Assembly: GCA_964632945.1 (NCBI GenBank)
Contig: CAZWCX010000007.1
Coordinates: 48,532-112,531 of the forward strand
Length of the DNA stretch: 64,000 nt
Source of the DNA: CAZWCX01 sp964632945
GTDB lineage: Bacteria > Planctomycetota > MHYJ01 > WSZJ01 > CAZWCX01
Direction: 5' to 3'
Within the stretch, counting starts at the first letter, position 1, and the number at the start of each line of letters is the position of its first letter. The translations under genes were made by a program, and so were the position numbers. This document shows positions 36,001 through 45,198 of the stretch, one piece after another. Below the pieces are notes generated by a model, which searched no databases, was not told where the DNA came from, and saw nothing but the letters and a program-made list of their open reading frames with translations.

Positions 36001-36910
36001 TCTCGCGCTCGACGCCGAGCACGGCCACCCGCGGGGCGGCGACGGTGACGGGGATGCCCTCGAGGTTGCGCTCGAACTGGAGCTGGAGGGTGTAGGCCTT
36101 TTCGACCTCGCGGAGGAGTGCGATCTTCAGCACGCGGCCGTTGGCCTCGTCCGTGACGTTCCAGGAGCGCACGTGTTCGCCGACGACATTCATGAGATTC
36201 AGGCCTTCGCCGATCTCGAACCGGATTTCGCCGAGGGCGCCCTGCACAACGTGGAAGTCGAACGTGCTGTCCAGGCGCAGGACGCCGCGCGCGAACGTGA
36301 GGAGGGCGCGTTGTTCCGCGAAGACCACGTTGCCGACCTTCTGGTCGAGTTCCCGCGACTGCCAGGTCACGGTGACTTGGGAGGAGGGGCCGCCGTAGAC
36401 GACCACTTCGGTCTTGCCGTCCTTCTCGGAGGTGCCGAAGTTGCCGGTCGGGTCGGTGGTGACCTTGAGATTGGTCTCGGGGATGGTGAATTGCACCAGG
36501 GAACGCACGGCGGGGGCGAACGGGAGGGTGATCGACTTGCCCGCCTTGTCGTCCTTCACGCGCGTCACGAAGCCGAGATCGATTCCGTACGTCCCGGGCT
36601 TCCCGAGCAGGAGGTCGAGGCCGTGGGCGCCCCGGCGCAGATGGACGAAATCGTCGTCGCCCATGCGCACGCGGAAATCGGTGAGCGAGATCTCACCCGG
36701 GAGAAGACGCAGGGCGTGCCAGCCGGGCTGGACGCACCGCACGGTGGCTCTCATCGAGAAGGTGCCGAGGCCGCCGGAGATGGAGCCTTCGGCGGTCATC
36801 TCCTTGACGAGCACCTGCACTTCAGGCGCGGGGGTCGCCGGCTCCTGCGCCGGGGCGAGGGCGGCGCAGAGGAACAGCGCGGCGAGCGCGAGGGAAAGCG
36901 GCTTGCACAT
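33047..36910 (-). CDS. Giant signal-peptide repeat protein with C-terminal membrane helices (1287 aa)
   Basis: The ATG at 36910, after GGAGG, opens a signal peptide (SLALAALFLCAALAPAQE). The body has about four similar units of roughly 190-200 residues. Each reuses a core such as FKYLKRPFDASLSVSEVTPK, FRYLKHPYKLAVGVTDVMPE or FRYLRHPYSFSANIRQNEF, and each has GVFRFLIRLPDGLKLLDL-like strands. The last part has VRNTREQYLRLELPADADIW, matched in the protein encoded upstream (37054). Three or four membrane helices lie at about 1155-1225, followed by a Gly/Pro-rich tail. Predicted as a beta-rich extracytoplasmic protein fixed in the membrane. No enzyme motif is seen; function unknown. Confidence 0.85.
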   Translation of the reverse strand: MCKPLSLALAALFLCAALAPAQEPATPAPEVQVLVKEMTAEGSISGGLGTFSMRATVRCVQPGWHALRLLPGEISLTDFRVRMGDDDFVHLRRGAHGLDLLLGKPGTYGIDLGFVTRVKDDKAGKSITLPFAPAVRSLVQFTIPETNLKVTTDPTGNFGTSEKDGKTEVVVYGGPSSQVTVTWQSRELDQKVGNVVFAEQRALLTFARGVLRLDSTFDFHVVQGALGEIRFEIGEGLNLMNVVGEHVRSWNVTDEANGRVLKIALLREVEKAYTLQLQFERNLEGIPVTVAAPRVAVLGVEREKGAIAIAAKKGIKVEVASAKDVAQVDVQELPGDLKSGDEMQLGFKYLKRPFDASLSVSEVTPKVTADVFTVARLSKDTLRLSTAVNYKIRDAGVFRFLIRLPDGLKLLDLGGRDINTQQVKDNVLAVDLRSKAEGDYRLTLETERAVKDAADVSLPAIEVLDVEREWGYVALTTVPGVKAEARAFDGIRQINVRELAWTLFDEPAAAGNGGKGGQPAPDREPVELAFRYLKHPYKLAVGVTDVMPEVTVETRGVYSITDKNLELSAELAYDIRKAGVFSLKAWLAPELRILSVEGENLDDWKRDETDGVLTVTLKSKVEGAYVLSIKAETPLTEVTKGIGLPAFAVRDVKKERGHLALTTAADLRVKTDAKGTQKLTEIDLKDLPAGLAGRAASFAIAYKYFESPWSLGLSVEKVKPRVTAETFSFVSIAEQLVTCSTTLRFSILYAGVSQFKIKLPPGVNDPDIDGQAIKHKEKTKGARPGEGDVWTVTLHSPQTGAYTLYLTFQRDVKDRSGAVTFTGPQVQPVGEAYDLERETGYLAFAARPDVEMSAPAIEALTPIDDKEVPADYKRGISVPILMAFRYLRHPYSFSANIRQNEFAKVLVAVVEALRLSTTITEEGHMITDLAARVRNTREQYLRLELPADADIWHLFVAGAQETPFQTQESGKTITLVPIAKAARGDETFDVRLRFGRKQKPMGVVDVIDLAAPPMNLPVLRLGWSVSLPVNYELVADSGNMRRVSYFTENELTAADPDAPIAMAPQSTGANAPAGQGDVQYQRNVEVIRRMSEARMGGGAMEVQQGKAAGLPSMSSGARPKSGKSFHFQTLISLDEPGRIRSRCVRTSVGYVARGTMALLLLLVVWALWRVPGVTDLARIGWLGAGTLVLLGAHTLLEETYREYLSVLVFTAGACFMLAVLYGALQGVRSWWGGGAGDGSAPEGGPEAPMPGTTAASPNWGAGHPPAAAPTPPAEGATPPGPQGTPGT

Positions 36911-37053
36911 GGGGGCCTCCAGCAGGTTCGGAAGGAGCCGGGGGGCGGACCGGGGCGCGGGGACGATCCCGCGCCGGCCGCGAGCGGGCTCCGGAAGTAC
37001 AGGGACACGAGCGGGCGGCCGTCCGGGCGCGCCCGCGGGGGGCGGAATTCGGA

Positions 37054-40000
37054 TCATCTGGGGAACACCTTGGCGGCGATGGCCTTGGCGGACAGAAGGA
37101 GGAGCGAGGCGCCCGAAGACCAGGCCGCCACGGACAGATACGGCGCGAGCGGGGCATCGGCCCCGGACGACGCGAAGGCGACGGCGGCAAGGGCCACGCC
37201 CGCGACCAGGGCGCCGGCGCGCGGCCAGGCCCAGCCCAGGGCGATCAGGCCGACGCCGAGCAGCCCCACGGTGCCGAGCTGGATGGCCAGGCTCGTTCCC
37301 GCCGCGACACACCAGACGTCCAGGCGCGCGTCGCCGCCCGCCAGGGACATCTCCTGGAACTGAACTTTGCGCGTGCCCGCGACCGGGAAGGAAACCGCGA
37401 TCGGGAGCGCCGCTTCGCACAGGCCCCGTTCGACGCGACGGAACGGGATCGCGTCCGCCGCCTGCAGGGTCGACTGGGCGTGGAGGAGTCCGAGGTTGGT
37501 CGCCGGCGGGGTCTTCACGTCCGGCGTCGGTGGCGACTCGGGGTCGGAGGGCAGCGGGGACTCGGTCCGGCTGGCCAGTTCGGACGCGCGCCCCGGCTGC
37601 TTGGAGGGACGCGGCGACGGGGTGTTCGCGGACTTTCCGCCGGCGAACCGGCCCTCATCGGTGGACGGGGGCTGCATCCCTCCCGCGGAGGTTTCCCCCG
37701 CCGGGGCGGCCCCGCCCTTGGCGGCGGCCTGCTTCTCCATCTCCAGGTCCGGGTCCGCGGCGGGGGCGGGTGCAGACTTCTTCCCCTTCAGCGCGCGCTC
37801 GAGCTTGTCGCCCGCCTGGGCGAGTTGGCCGTCGTCATACCGGTCCGCTTCGCGAGGCCGTCTTTCCTCGGCCTTCCGTTCCAGGTCCTTGAGGCGGGCA
37901 TCGGCGATGTTGCCGCGCACGTTCTGATAGTCCCGCCCGGCCTCGGCGAACTCTTCCTGGTCCGCGGTCTCGTTGTGGTCCATCGGCTCGTCGGCTATCT
38001 GTTGCGGCTTGTCGGCGGCGGCGCGGTCGCCCTTGCGCTGTTGGCGGTAGTTGCCGATCGTCGCTTCTTCGCTCGCGGAGCGGCCGTCATCGGCGAGTTC
38101 CTTCTCCCGGTTTTTCTGGTCCGCCCCGCGGAGATTGCGCCGGTGCTCCCGCTGGGCCGGCCCCGAGGCGGGTTCCGGCGCGGCCGCCCCGGGCGCGGCA
38201 TAGCCCGACGAGGCCGCGATGTCCTGCTCCCCCATGTCGCGCAGCGTGAATTCGGTGTTGATCCGGTCCGCAGCGCGCGACTGGCTGGGCGCCCCTTCAT
38301 CGAGAGACATCGACGCCGCCTTGAAGAGGCGGGCGGATCGCTTTCCGACGGTGACGACCAGGCCGGCGGCGACCGCCACGACGAGGGCGGCGATGGCGCC
38401 GAAGCGGATCAGGGGATGGATTTCGTACGCGCGCAGCGCGTCGCGCAGCCAGAGGAGGAAGGCGCATGCGCCGGCGAGGGTCCCCACGGCCAGGCCGATG
38501 CCCAGGATCCAGGCCAGGGCGGTGATCAGCCAGGGGGGCACCGCTTCCTTCAGGATGCGGCCCATGCGCTCGAACAGGCGCGGCGCCTCCATCCCCGGTT
38601 CCACCGCCGCGAGCCGGAGCGAACCCTCCGCGTCGAGCATGTGGTAGCCGCCGGGCAGATAGACGGCCCAGCGCACGGCCTCCATCTTGATGTCGGATTC
38701 GGGGGCGCGGAAGGACGGTCGGGCGGCGAGCCCGAGTGCGCCGACCTTCTGCGTCCAGACCACGCTCACGTCGCACTGGATCCGGCCCGCGGTCGCGCGC
38801 GGGAGCGGGAAGCGGATCTTGCCGCCTTCTCCCAGGCTCGGCTTGACCGGTTCGCCGTCCACATATCCGCCCCACACGGTGGCGGTGTCGGGGAAGGCGA
38901 GTTCGAGATACTGCTTGTCGGTGTTGGTGAGCCGGGCGTTGAGGTAGGTCAAGGCGTCGCCGTCGGGCTGCACGATCGTGTGCAGGTCGCACATGCCCAT
39001 CTGGGCGGCCTCGACCTGGCCGCGCTGGTGGGTGGTGACGCGGAAGACCGCTTGCGCGGGCGTGCGGGCGAACCGCAGCATGTGGGTATAGGCCAGGGAA
39101 GCGTCCCGGAACTCCTCGGGCAATTCCTGGCGGTCGAGGGCGGTCGTGCCCTGTCCGCGGACGAGTTCCACTTCCGCGCCCGACTGATCGCGGGCGACGA
39201 GGAGGACGCCTTCCATGCGCTCGACCCCGGCGATCTCCGGCGGGGAGACGCGGACCTGGGGGTCGTCGTCGGGGACGGCCATTTCGTACCCCATGGTGAT
39301 GCGGACCGCGCCCTTGCGGCTGCCGGCAAAGGTCAGTTCCCAGGCGCCGTCCTCGAAGCGTCGGCCCTGGAGATCCTCCGCGTCGACGCGCGAATTGAGG
39401 GCCCCGGTCGGGAGGGTCACGCGCAACCGGCGGATGCCGGCGCGTTCCACCTCGAGGTCGGCGACGCAAAGGGCGGTGACGAGGCCGCGGCGGATCTCGG
39501 CCACGGTCGTGGAGCGCGCCTGGATGCGCGGCGTCAGCGGCTTCGCCGCCACGCGCACGGACCAGGTCGCCCCCGCGCACCGATACGCCAGGACGGGGTT
39601 CGTCGCGCGCAGCTCGCCGGGGAGTTGCCCGATCGGAATCTCGCCGACCTGATCCGTTCCCGCGGCGGTCACTTCGATTTCACCGGCGGCGGCGAAGGCC
39701 GCCCAGCCGCGCTGCTCTTTTGCGCCGGCCCAGACCAGGCCGCCCAGCGGGGACGCCGCCTTGGTCGTGTCCACCCGCGACTCGGTCTCCACCGCCAGCG
39801 CGAGGGCCCCCGTGCGACCCGCCTTCAGGTCGATGCGCAGGGTCCGATCCGCGTCGCGGAACGTCCAGTCGCGCACGTGCGCGCCGGACACCTTCACCGG
39901 CTCTTGGCCGGGCGGAAGGGTCAAGTCGACGGCGAAAACGGGCGCGCGGGAAACGTCCGCGGCGATCCGGTGCAGGCCGGAGATCCGATCCGACTCCACG

Positions 40001-41676
40001 CGGTAGAGGGTGAAGACCTCGACGCGCGTCTCCGGCGCGAGCGGGGAGACCGCCACCTTGATCTCCCCCTTGCGTTCGCGCAGCCGGTACGCGAGTCGCG
40101 AGCCGACCTGCTGGAGCCACGCGGGGAGTTCCTTGGGGTTGACCTGCGCGGCCCCGGCGGTCGCGGCGGTCTCGACCGCGGTTTCGCCCCGGGAGGCCAC
40201 GCCGATCACGTCGGTGGACTCGACCGTGTCGAGCAGGTCGAGCCGGGGCAGGACCACTTCGCCGCGCCCGGGCAGGGCGGCGGCGGCTTCCACCTGCAGC
40301 GCGACCGTGCCGAGCGTGCGGCGGAGCAGATTCACTTCCAGGAGGTCGCCGGAGGCGCGCCAGTCCCGTACGGCCTTGCCGGTGACGGTGAGGATCTCGA
40401 GATCCGCGGGACGGCGGAAACGCAACGCGGACGCGCCGATCTCGTCGATGGTGATCGCCGCGACCGTGCGCAGGACGAGGGTGTCCTTCTCGATCATCAC
40501 GCTGCTCTCGGACGACACCCGCAGGCGCGGCGTCTTGCGTTCGACCCCCAGCGTCACCGCGGCGGGGAGACGGGCGTACCGCCATCCCGCGCGCACGGTC
40601 TGGGCGAGGCCTTCGAACTGGGATTGGACGGCGGCGGTCTCGATCCGTTCGGCCGCGCGGGTCCCCTCCTCGCGGGTCGCCAGTTCGGCGTCCGCGGCCA
40701 GGGCGATCGTGCCGGCCTGCTCGCGCGCCCCCTCGACCGCGGGCGGTTCGAGGACGAACGTCCCCGGCAACCCGTCGATGGGGGCGTCGTGGCGCACCCG
40801 CAGCACGGTTTCGCGCGTGATGCGGGGCACGAACCGGACGTGGAGGAGGCGGTCCTGGTCGCGGTTCTCGACGTACCAGCGGGCGACCGCGTCCCCCTCG
40901 ACCGCGAGCACGGCGGCCTGCGAGGCGAGGCGGAAGGCGATCTGGTCCAGCCCGCCGCGTTCGACCACGATCCGGTACCGGCCGAGTGCCTCGACGACGC
41001 CGGCGCCGACCTGGAAGAGGGTGCGGTCCTCGACGCGATAGGTGGCCCCCGCGTCGGCCTGGCCGTCGCGCGGGCGCCATTCGAGATTCAGGGAGGAGCC
41101 GGGCGCCGGCGCCACGCGCACGCGATTGCGCGCCTCGCCCAGGATCTCCTGCGGGGCGTCGGGCGACGCCAGGAAGACCAGGTCGCGGCCGTCCGCTTCG
41201 AACTCGACCACGGCGGCGGCGGCCGGAATCAGCGGAATCTCGACCGTCGCCCGGCGCTCCGAGCGGGCCACCGGCGCAGTCAGCCGCACGTCGATGCGCA
41301 CGTCGCCGTCGCCCTGGAGGAGGAACTTCACCGTCGACCCGGAGTCGAGCATGCGGACCGCGCCGGCGGGTTCGCAGGTCCAGGAGTCGATTCGATATTC
41401 GCCCGCAGGAAAGGGGACTTCACCCCAGGAGTCGCCCATTCGCCGGGCGTCGATCCGCAACGTGAAGACGGCCTCCTCCCCGACTACGCGGCCCTCGTAG
41501 GAGGCGCGCAGGACCGAAGCGCCCGATGGCGGTGCGAAGGGCGCCTGCGCAACCGCCGGGACGGCCGCCGATAGCAGCGCCGACAGCAGGAGCAGGAGCC
41601 CCGCGGCACGGGAAGCGGCGCTGCGGGCGCGGTGCGACCCGGGAGGGGTGCGGTGCGTGTGTTGTTCGGGGCTCAT
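37054..41676 (-). CDS. Giant signal-peptide repeat protein, paralogue of the 1287-aa protein (1540 aa)
   Basis: Residues 1-45 form a signal peptide preceded by a basic segment. Beta-rich repeats run to about 1040: RYARLPAAVTLGVERKTP, YRLRERKGEIKVAVSPL and LRFARTPAQAVFRVTTHQ are counterparts of the paralogue's FxYLKxPF lines. LNARLTNTDKQYLELAFPD answers VRNTREQYLRLELPAD there. Two membrane helices lie at about 1049-1110. A long charged, disordered region (about 1140-1400, many Asp, Glu, Lys, Ala) and a last pair of helices end the protein. The ATG at 41676 is ten bases from the preceding stop, so it is co-transcribed with the STN-domain gene. Function unknown. Confidence 0.85.
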   Translation of the reverse strand: MSPEQHTHRTPPGSHRARSAASRAAGLLLLLSALLSAAVPAVAQAPFAPPSGASVLRASYEGRVVGEEAVFTLRIDARRMGDSWGEVPFPAGEYRIDSWTCEPAGAVRMLDSGSTVKFLLQGDGDVRIDVRLTAPVARSERRATVEIPLIPAAAAVVEFEADGRDLVFLASPDAPQEILGEARNRVRVAPAPGSSLNLEWRPRDGQADAGATYRVEDRTLFQVGAGVVEALGRYRIVVERGGLDQIAFRLASQAAVLAVEGDAVARWYVENRDQDRLLHVRFVPRITRETVLRVRHDAPIDGLPGTFVLEPPAVEGAREQAGTIALAADAELATREEGTRAAERIETAAVQSQFEGLAQTVRAGWRYARLPAAVTLGVERKTPRLRVSSESSVMIEKDTLVLRTVAAITIDEIGASALRFRRPADLEILTVTGKAVRDWRASGDLLEVNLLRRTLGTVALQVEAAAALPGRGEVVLPRLDLLDTVESTDVIGVASRGETAVETAATAGAAQVNPKELPAWLQQVGSRLAYRLRERKGEIKVAVSPLAPETRVEVFTLYRVESDRISGLHRIAADVSRAPVFAVDLTLPPGQEPVKVSGAHVRDWTFRDADRTLRIDLKAGRTGALALAVETESRVDTTKAASPLGGLVWAGAKEQRGWAAFAAAGEIEVTAAGTDQVGEIPIGQLPGELRATNPVLAYRCAGATWSVRVAAKPLTPRIQARSTTVAEIRRGLVTALCVADLEVERAGIRRLRVTLPTGALNSRVDAEDLQGRRFEDGAWELTFAGSRKGAVRITMGYEMAVPDDDPQVRVSPPEIAGVERMEGVLLVARDQSGAEVELVRGQGTTALDRQELPEEFRDASLAYTHMLRFARTPAQAVFRVTTHQRGQVEAAQMGMCDLHTIVQPDGDALTYLNARLTNTDKQYLELAFPDTATVWGGYVDGEPVKPSLGEGGKIRFPLPRATAGRIQCDVSVVWTQKVGALGLAARPSFRAPESDIKMEAVRWAVYLPGGYHMLDAEGSLRLAAVEPGMEAPRLFERMGRILKEAVPPWLITALAWILGIGLAVGTLAGACAFLLWLRDALRAYEIHPLIRFGAIAALVVAVAAGLVVTVGKRSARLFKAASMSLDEGAPSQSRAADRINTEFTLRDMGEQDIAASSGYAAPGAAAPEPASGPAQREHRRNLRGADQKNREKELADDGRSASEEATIGNYRQQRKGDRAAADKPQQIADEPMDHNETADQEEFAEAGRDYQNVRGNIADARLKDLERKAEERRPREADRYDDGQLAQAGDKLERALKGKKSAPAPAADPDLEMEKQAAAKGGAAPAGETSAGGMQPPSTDEGRFAGGKSANTPSPRPSKQPGRASELASRTESPLPSDPESPPTPDVKTPPATNLGLLHAQSTLQAADAIPFRRVERGLCEAALPIAVSFPVAGTRKVQFQEMSLAGGDARLDVWCVAAGTSLAIQLGTVGLLGVGLIALGWAWPRAGALVAGVALAAVAFASSGADAPLAPYLSVAAWSSGASLLLLSAKAIAAKVFPR

Positions 41677-41686
41677 GGCGCGATCC

Positions 41687-43996
41687 TCACTTCTTCTCGG
41701 CATCCGGGGCGTTCCGCGGTCGGGACACGCGCACGACCAGGAGCAGGGATTTCTGTTCCGGTTCGAGTCCGTGGGTCAGGGAGAAGGCGAGCGCGCCGTC
41801 CTCGGCGATCCGCGCGCCGCCCTGCACGGGAGCCAGGGCCAGCGAAGGAAGGCCCGGGGATGCCGCGCCGTCGGGTCCGACGGCGGAGCCGAGTACGGCG
41901 GCCCACTCGCCGTCCGCGTCGACGCGGAACCCGTCGCCGTCGCGGCGTGCGCGCACGCGCAGGGCGAGTCCGGTGGCGGCGCGTACGGCGGCGGCGGCAT
42001 CATCCGCGAGGTAGGCGGCGTCTTCCCGCTCCGCGCCGCCGCCGAAGCGGCCGACGGGGGAGGTCCCGGTGAGGCCGAGCCGACGCTCGACGCCGCGACG
42101 CCGGTCGGCGGCGTCGAGGAGTTCCCGCGCGGCCGCGGGGGAAAGCGCCAGGCCGGAAGCGGGAAAAGCGGCCCCGCGCTCGCTCGCGCGCAACGCGTCC
42201 ACTTCGATCACGTCCGCCTCGACCGCGACGAATTCAGAACCCTCCCGGGCGATCTCCGCCAGGGCGGCGGCGAGGCCGGGGCGGGCGCCGCGCCACAGTA
42301 CGCGGCCACCCGGGACGGAGAGCGCACCGGCGGCATGCGCGCGCAGCCACGCGGGGGCGGCATGTCCCGGGGCGCGCGTCGCGGCGGACACGGGCCGGAA
42401 CGGGTTTTCCGGTTCGGCACGGGCCGCGGCCCGCGGCACCGCCACGCCCAGGGAGTCGAACGGCGCGACCTCGTCGAGGGAGGGGATCCGGGCCACGCTC
42501 CAGCGGTCGGCGGCCGGGGCCCCGCCCAGGCAGAGGATGCCGTCCCGAATCCAGGCCTCGATGCCGAGGCGCGCGCACGCGGCGCGCACCACGGCGGCGG
42601 CGGAGGCCCCGGCCGGCCAGTCGCCCGCGGCCGTCGATCCCGCCGGCGCCGGTCCGTGCACCACGCCCAGGCCCGCGCGCCGGGCGGCTTCGCCCGCCGT
42701 CTCGAGCGCCGGTCCCGCCGGCCACGCGTCGTTGGTCCCGGTCCCCGCGAGTCGAGGATCCTCGTCCACGGATCGGCGCGCGCCGCCCGCCGGCGCATGG
42801 GCCGCGACGATGCGCACGATCAGCGCGAGCACACGGTCGCCCTCGTCGCTGCCGAATTCCCGGCCGAGCCGCCACGCGAACGCCCCGCCGGGGGCCACGC
42901 CCACGGCTCCCGCCGCGATCCGCTCCGCCGCGCGCGGCAATTCGATCGGCCCCAGGGGCGTCTGCGCCCACGAGGACGATTCGGCCCGGCGCAACTCGCA
43001 CCGAACGCCCACCGCCACGCGTCCGCCTCCGTCCAACCCGCCCGGCCGCAACGTGATGCGGATCCGACTGATCTCCCGGCCGCTCTGCGGAACCTTTTCC
43101 ACGGACGACCCGGGTCGTTCCAGCCGCCACCCGGCCACGTAGGGGTGTTGCGTTTCCGTCTCGAAGCGCGCGTCGGTCCCTTCCAGGGCCGCGGCGGCGA
43201 ATTCCCGCAGCACACGGCTCTTGTTGCGCGCCTCGTGCAGCAACGCCTCGAACTCCTCCGCCCGGAGCGCGCGCGTCCCGGCCGGCGCCAGCGCCCGCCA
43301 ACCCTCGAGCGGCACCTCGATCAGCGCCGCGCGGAACTCCACCGTGTGCCCGATCGCTCCCCGCAGCGCCCCGAGGAAGGAGCGGACTTGCGCGTGCACC
43401 GCGCGCGTGTGCGTCACCCAGAGCATTTCCCCATCGGCCCCCAGCGCCGCCTCCGGGCCGCCCCATCCGGCCCCGGGTTCAGCATCCCGGACCAGCGCGA
43501 CGAGAGCCCGGAGCGCCTCCGCGGATCGATCTTCCCCCGTCCCGGGGACGGTCGCTTCCAGCGCGGGAAGCAGATCCCCGACCGGGTACGCGCGCGTCAC
43601 CGTTTCGGTCCCCGCCCGCGCGCGCGGGACGATGTCGATTCGGCTCCCGTCCGAAAACCACGTCAGGCTGCTCCCATCGAGGAGCGCATCCAGCACCGTC
43701 CCGGCGGGCGCGTCTTTCACCTTTGCGGTGAACCGGTCGCCGGCGGCGGCCAGCGCTTCGGCACAGGCGGCATCCATCGCCAGGGTCACGCCCGACTGCG
43801 CCTGCATCGCCTGCAGGATCCCGGCCAGGGGCGCCTGGGTGAAGTCGAGGGTGACCCGCGCCCGCCCCAGGGTTTCTTCCGCCGGATCCGCCTGGAGCGG
43901 GTGGGAAAGAGAGAGGAAGACGAGGAGGCTTCCCCACAGGACGGCCCCGGTGGCGCGCGAATGCATGGCTGCGCGGCGGTTCGAGACGGATTTCAT
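41687..43996 (-). CDS. Secreted protein with secretin/TonB short N-terminal (STN) domain (769 aa)
   Basis: After a signal peptide (LWGSLLVFLSLSHPLQA) residues 46-125 match the STN/secretin N0-type domain: VTLDFTQAPLAGILQAM, then AKVKDAPAGTVLDALL and LTWFSDGSRIDIV. A second weaker copy occurs in the middle (AARRAGLGVVHGP, AACARLGIEAWIRDG). There is no secretin pore domain or TonB plug, so this is not a secretin or receptor. It is probably a periplasmic binding or assembly factor. The ATG at 43996 follows GGAGGGGG. It is first of three genes in close succession with the two giant repeat proteins. Confidence 0.8.
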   Translation of the reverse strand: MKSVSNRRAAMHSRATGAVLWGSLLVFLSLSHPLQADPAEETLGRARVTLDFTQAPLAGILQAMQAQSGVTLAMDAACAEALAAAGDRFTAKVKDAPAGTVLDALLDGSSLTWFSDGSRIDIVPRARAGTETVTRAYPVGDLLPALEATVPGTGEDRSAEALRALVALVRDAEPGAGWGGPEAALGADGEMLWVTHTRAVHAQVRSFLGALRGAIGHTVEFRAALIEVPLEGWRALAPAGTRALRAEEFEALLHEARNKSRVLREFAAAALEGTDARFETETQHPYVAGWRLERPGSSVEKVPQSGREISRIRITLRPGGLDGGGRVAVGVRCELRRAESSSWAQTPLGPIELPRAAERIAAGAVGVAPGGAFAWRLGREFGSDEGDRVLALIVRIVAAHAPAGGARRSVDEDPRLAGTGTNDAWPAGPALETAGEAARRAGLGVVHGPAPAGSTAAGDWPAGASAAAVVRAACARLGIEAWIRDGILCLGGAPAADRWSVARIPSLDEVAPFDSLGVAVPRAAARAEPENPFRPVSAATRAPGHAAPAWLRAHAAGALSVPGGRVLWRGARPGLAAALAEIAREGSEFVAVEADVIEVDALRASERGAAFPASGLALSPAAARELLDAADRRRGVERRLGLTGTSPVGRFGGGAEREDAAYLADDAAAAVRAATGLALRVRARRDGDGFRVDADGEWAAVLGSAVGPDGAASPGLPSLALAPVQGGARIAEDGALAFSLTHGLEPEQKSLLLVVRVSRPRNAPDAEKK

Positions 43997-44379
43997 GCCC
44001 CCTCCGGATCAGTCGACATGGAAACGACGGTCGGCCTCTCCCGGCCGGCCCGCTTGGAGAGACGGTCGCACCCCGGGGGGGAGCGACGAAGCAGGAATGA
44101 CGGATTGGACGCCAGGAATACCGTCCCAGTTTCCAACTATTCCGCATTCCGGTCAAGAGAGCAATGCAGGGCCCGAGGTCTTGGGCGATCGGTGCGCCGG
44201 CGGGGGCGGTCCCGGGTGGATCGTCCGGATCCCGCAACCCCTATGGAGATAAAGGGATGCACAGGCCGGGGGGCCTCGGCCTCCGGCCGCTCCGGCACCG
44301 GCTTCGCGGTCGGGCCGAGCGCGCCGCTCGCCGACGGGCACGCGTGGCCGCACCCGATTCGGTCGGATCCTCGACGCCC
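43997..44379. other. Gap upstream of the STN gene
   Basis: This 383-base stretch separates the slipin stop (44380) from the STN-gene start. It contains TTGACC on the minus strand near 44150 in an AT-richer patch, but no -10 at the right distance. The STN operon may have its own promoter here or continue from nfeD. No gene is supported. Confidence 0.4.
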
Positions 44380-45198
44380 TCAGGCCGTCTTCGCCGGCGA
44401 CCCCCGCCGCCGCTCGACCTCCGGGGGCGGCGCCTGCCCGTTCCCCCCACCCTTGCTCTCGAGGAACGCCCGGAAGAGATCCACCGGCACCGGGAAGACG
44501 ATGGTGCTGTTGTTCTCCGCTCCCACCTGGACGAGCGCCTGCAGGAATCGCATCTGCATCGACATCGGATGCTTCTCCATCATCGCCGCCGCCTCGGTCA
44601 GCCGGGCCGCGGCCTGGAATTCGCCGTCGGCGTGGATGACCTTGGCGCGCCGCTCGCGCTCGCTTTGCGCCTGCATCGCCATGGCCCGCTTCATGTGTTG
44701 AGGCAGGTCCACGTGCTTCACCTCGACGAGGGATACCTTCACCCCCCACGGATCGGACTGCACGTCGAGCGTCTCCTGCAGGCGACGATTGATGCGCTCG
44801 CGATCCGACAGCAGTTCGTCGAGTTCCGCCTGCCCCACGATGCTGCGGAGCGTCGTCTGGGACAGTTGGCTGGTGGCGTAGCCGTAGTTCTCCACCTCGA
44901 GCACGGCCTTCATCGGATCGAGCACCCGGAAGTAGACGACCGCATTGACCTGGACCGACACGTTGTCGCGCGTGATCACGTCCTGCGCCGGCACGTCGTG
45001 AACGAACGTGCGCAGGCTCACGCGCATCATCCAGTCGATCGGCCAGAAGATGAAGACCAGGCCGGGCCCCTTCGGCACCGGCAGGACCCGGCCGAGCCGA
45101 AAGACCACGCCCCGCTCGTACTCCGAGAGGATGCGCAGGCAGGTCAGGATGTAGAAGGCGACGATTCCCAGCGTGATCCCGATGGCTTGCAGGATCAT
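44380..45198 (-). CDS. SPFH/slipin family membrane protein (272 aa)
   Basis: One N-terminal hydrophobic hairpin (LQAIGITLGIVAFYILTCL) is followed by the SPFH/PHB domain of stomatin-like slipins: YERGVVFRLGRV, PVPKGPGLVFIF, IDVTD-like DVITRDNVSVQVNAVVYFRV, then an Ala/Glu/Arg-rich helix. The length is typical (about 270). Family knowledge: slipins oligomerise at the membrane and are clients or partners of NfeD proteases. Here the ATG at 45198 overlaps the nfeD stop by four bases (ATGA), and AAGGAGG lies just before it, so translation is coupled. Confidence 0.93.
   Translation of the reverse strand: MILQAIGITLGIVAFYILTCLRILSEYERGVVFRLGRVLPVPKGPGLVFIFWPIDWMMRVSLRTFVHDVPAQDVITRDNVSVQVNAVVYFRVLDPMKAVLEVENYGYATSQLSQTTLRSIVGQAELDELLSDRERINRRLQETLDVQSDPWGVKVSLVEVKHVDLPQHMKRAMAMQAQSERERRAKVIHADGEFQAAARLTEAAAMMEKHPMSMQMRFLQALVQVGAENNSTIVFPVPVDLFRAFLESKGGGNGQAPPPEVERRRGSPAKTA

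Noticed and set aside
32837..37363. Plus-strand reading frame of 1508 codons
   Set aside because: It lies opposite the 1287-aa repeat protein. The text is Gly/Arg/Asp/His-rich without domains, and the opposite strand has a signal peptide and repeats.
37480..41574. Plus-strand reading frame of 1364 codons
   Set aside because: Antisense shadow of the 1540-aa protein; no signal or motif.
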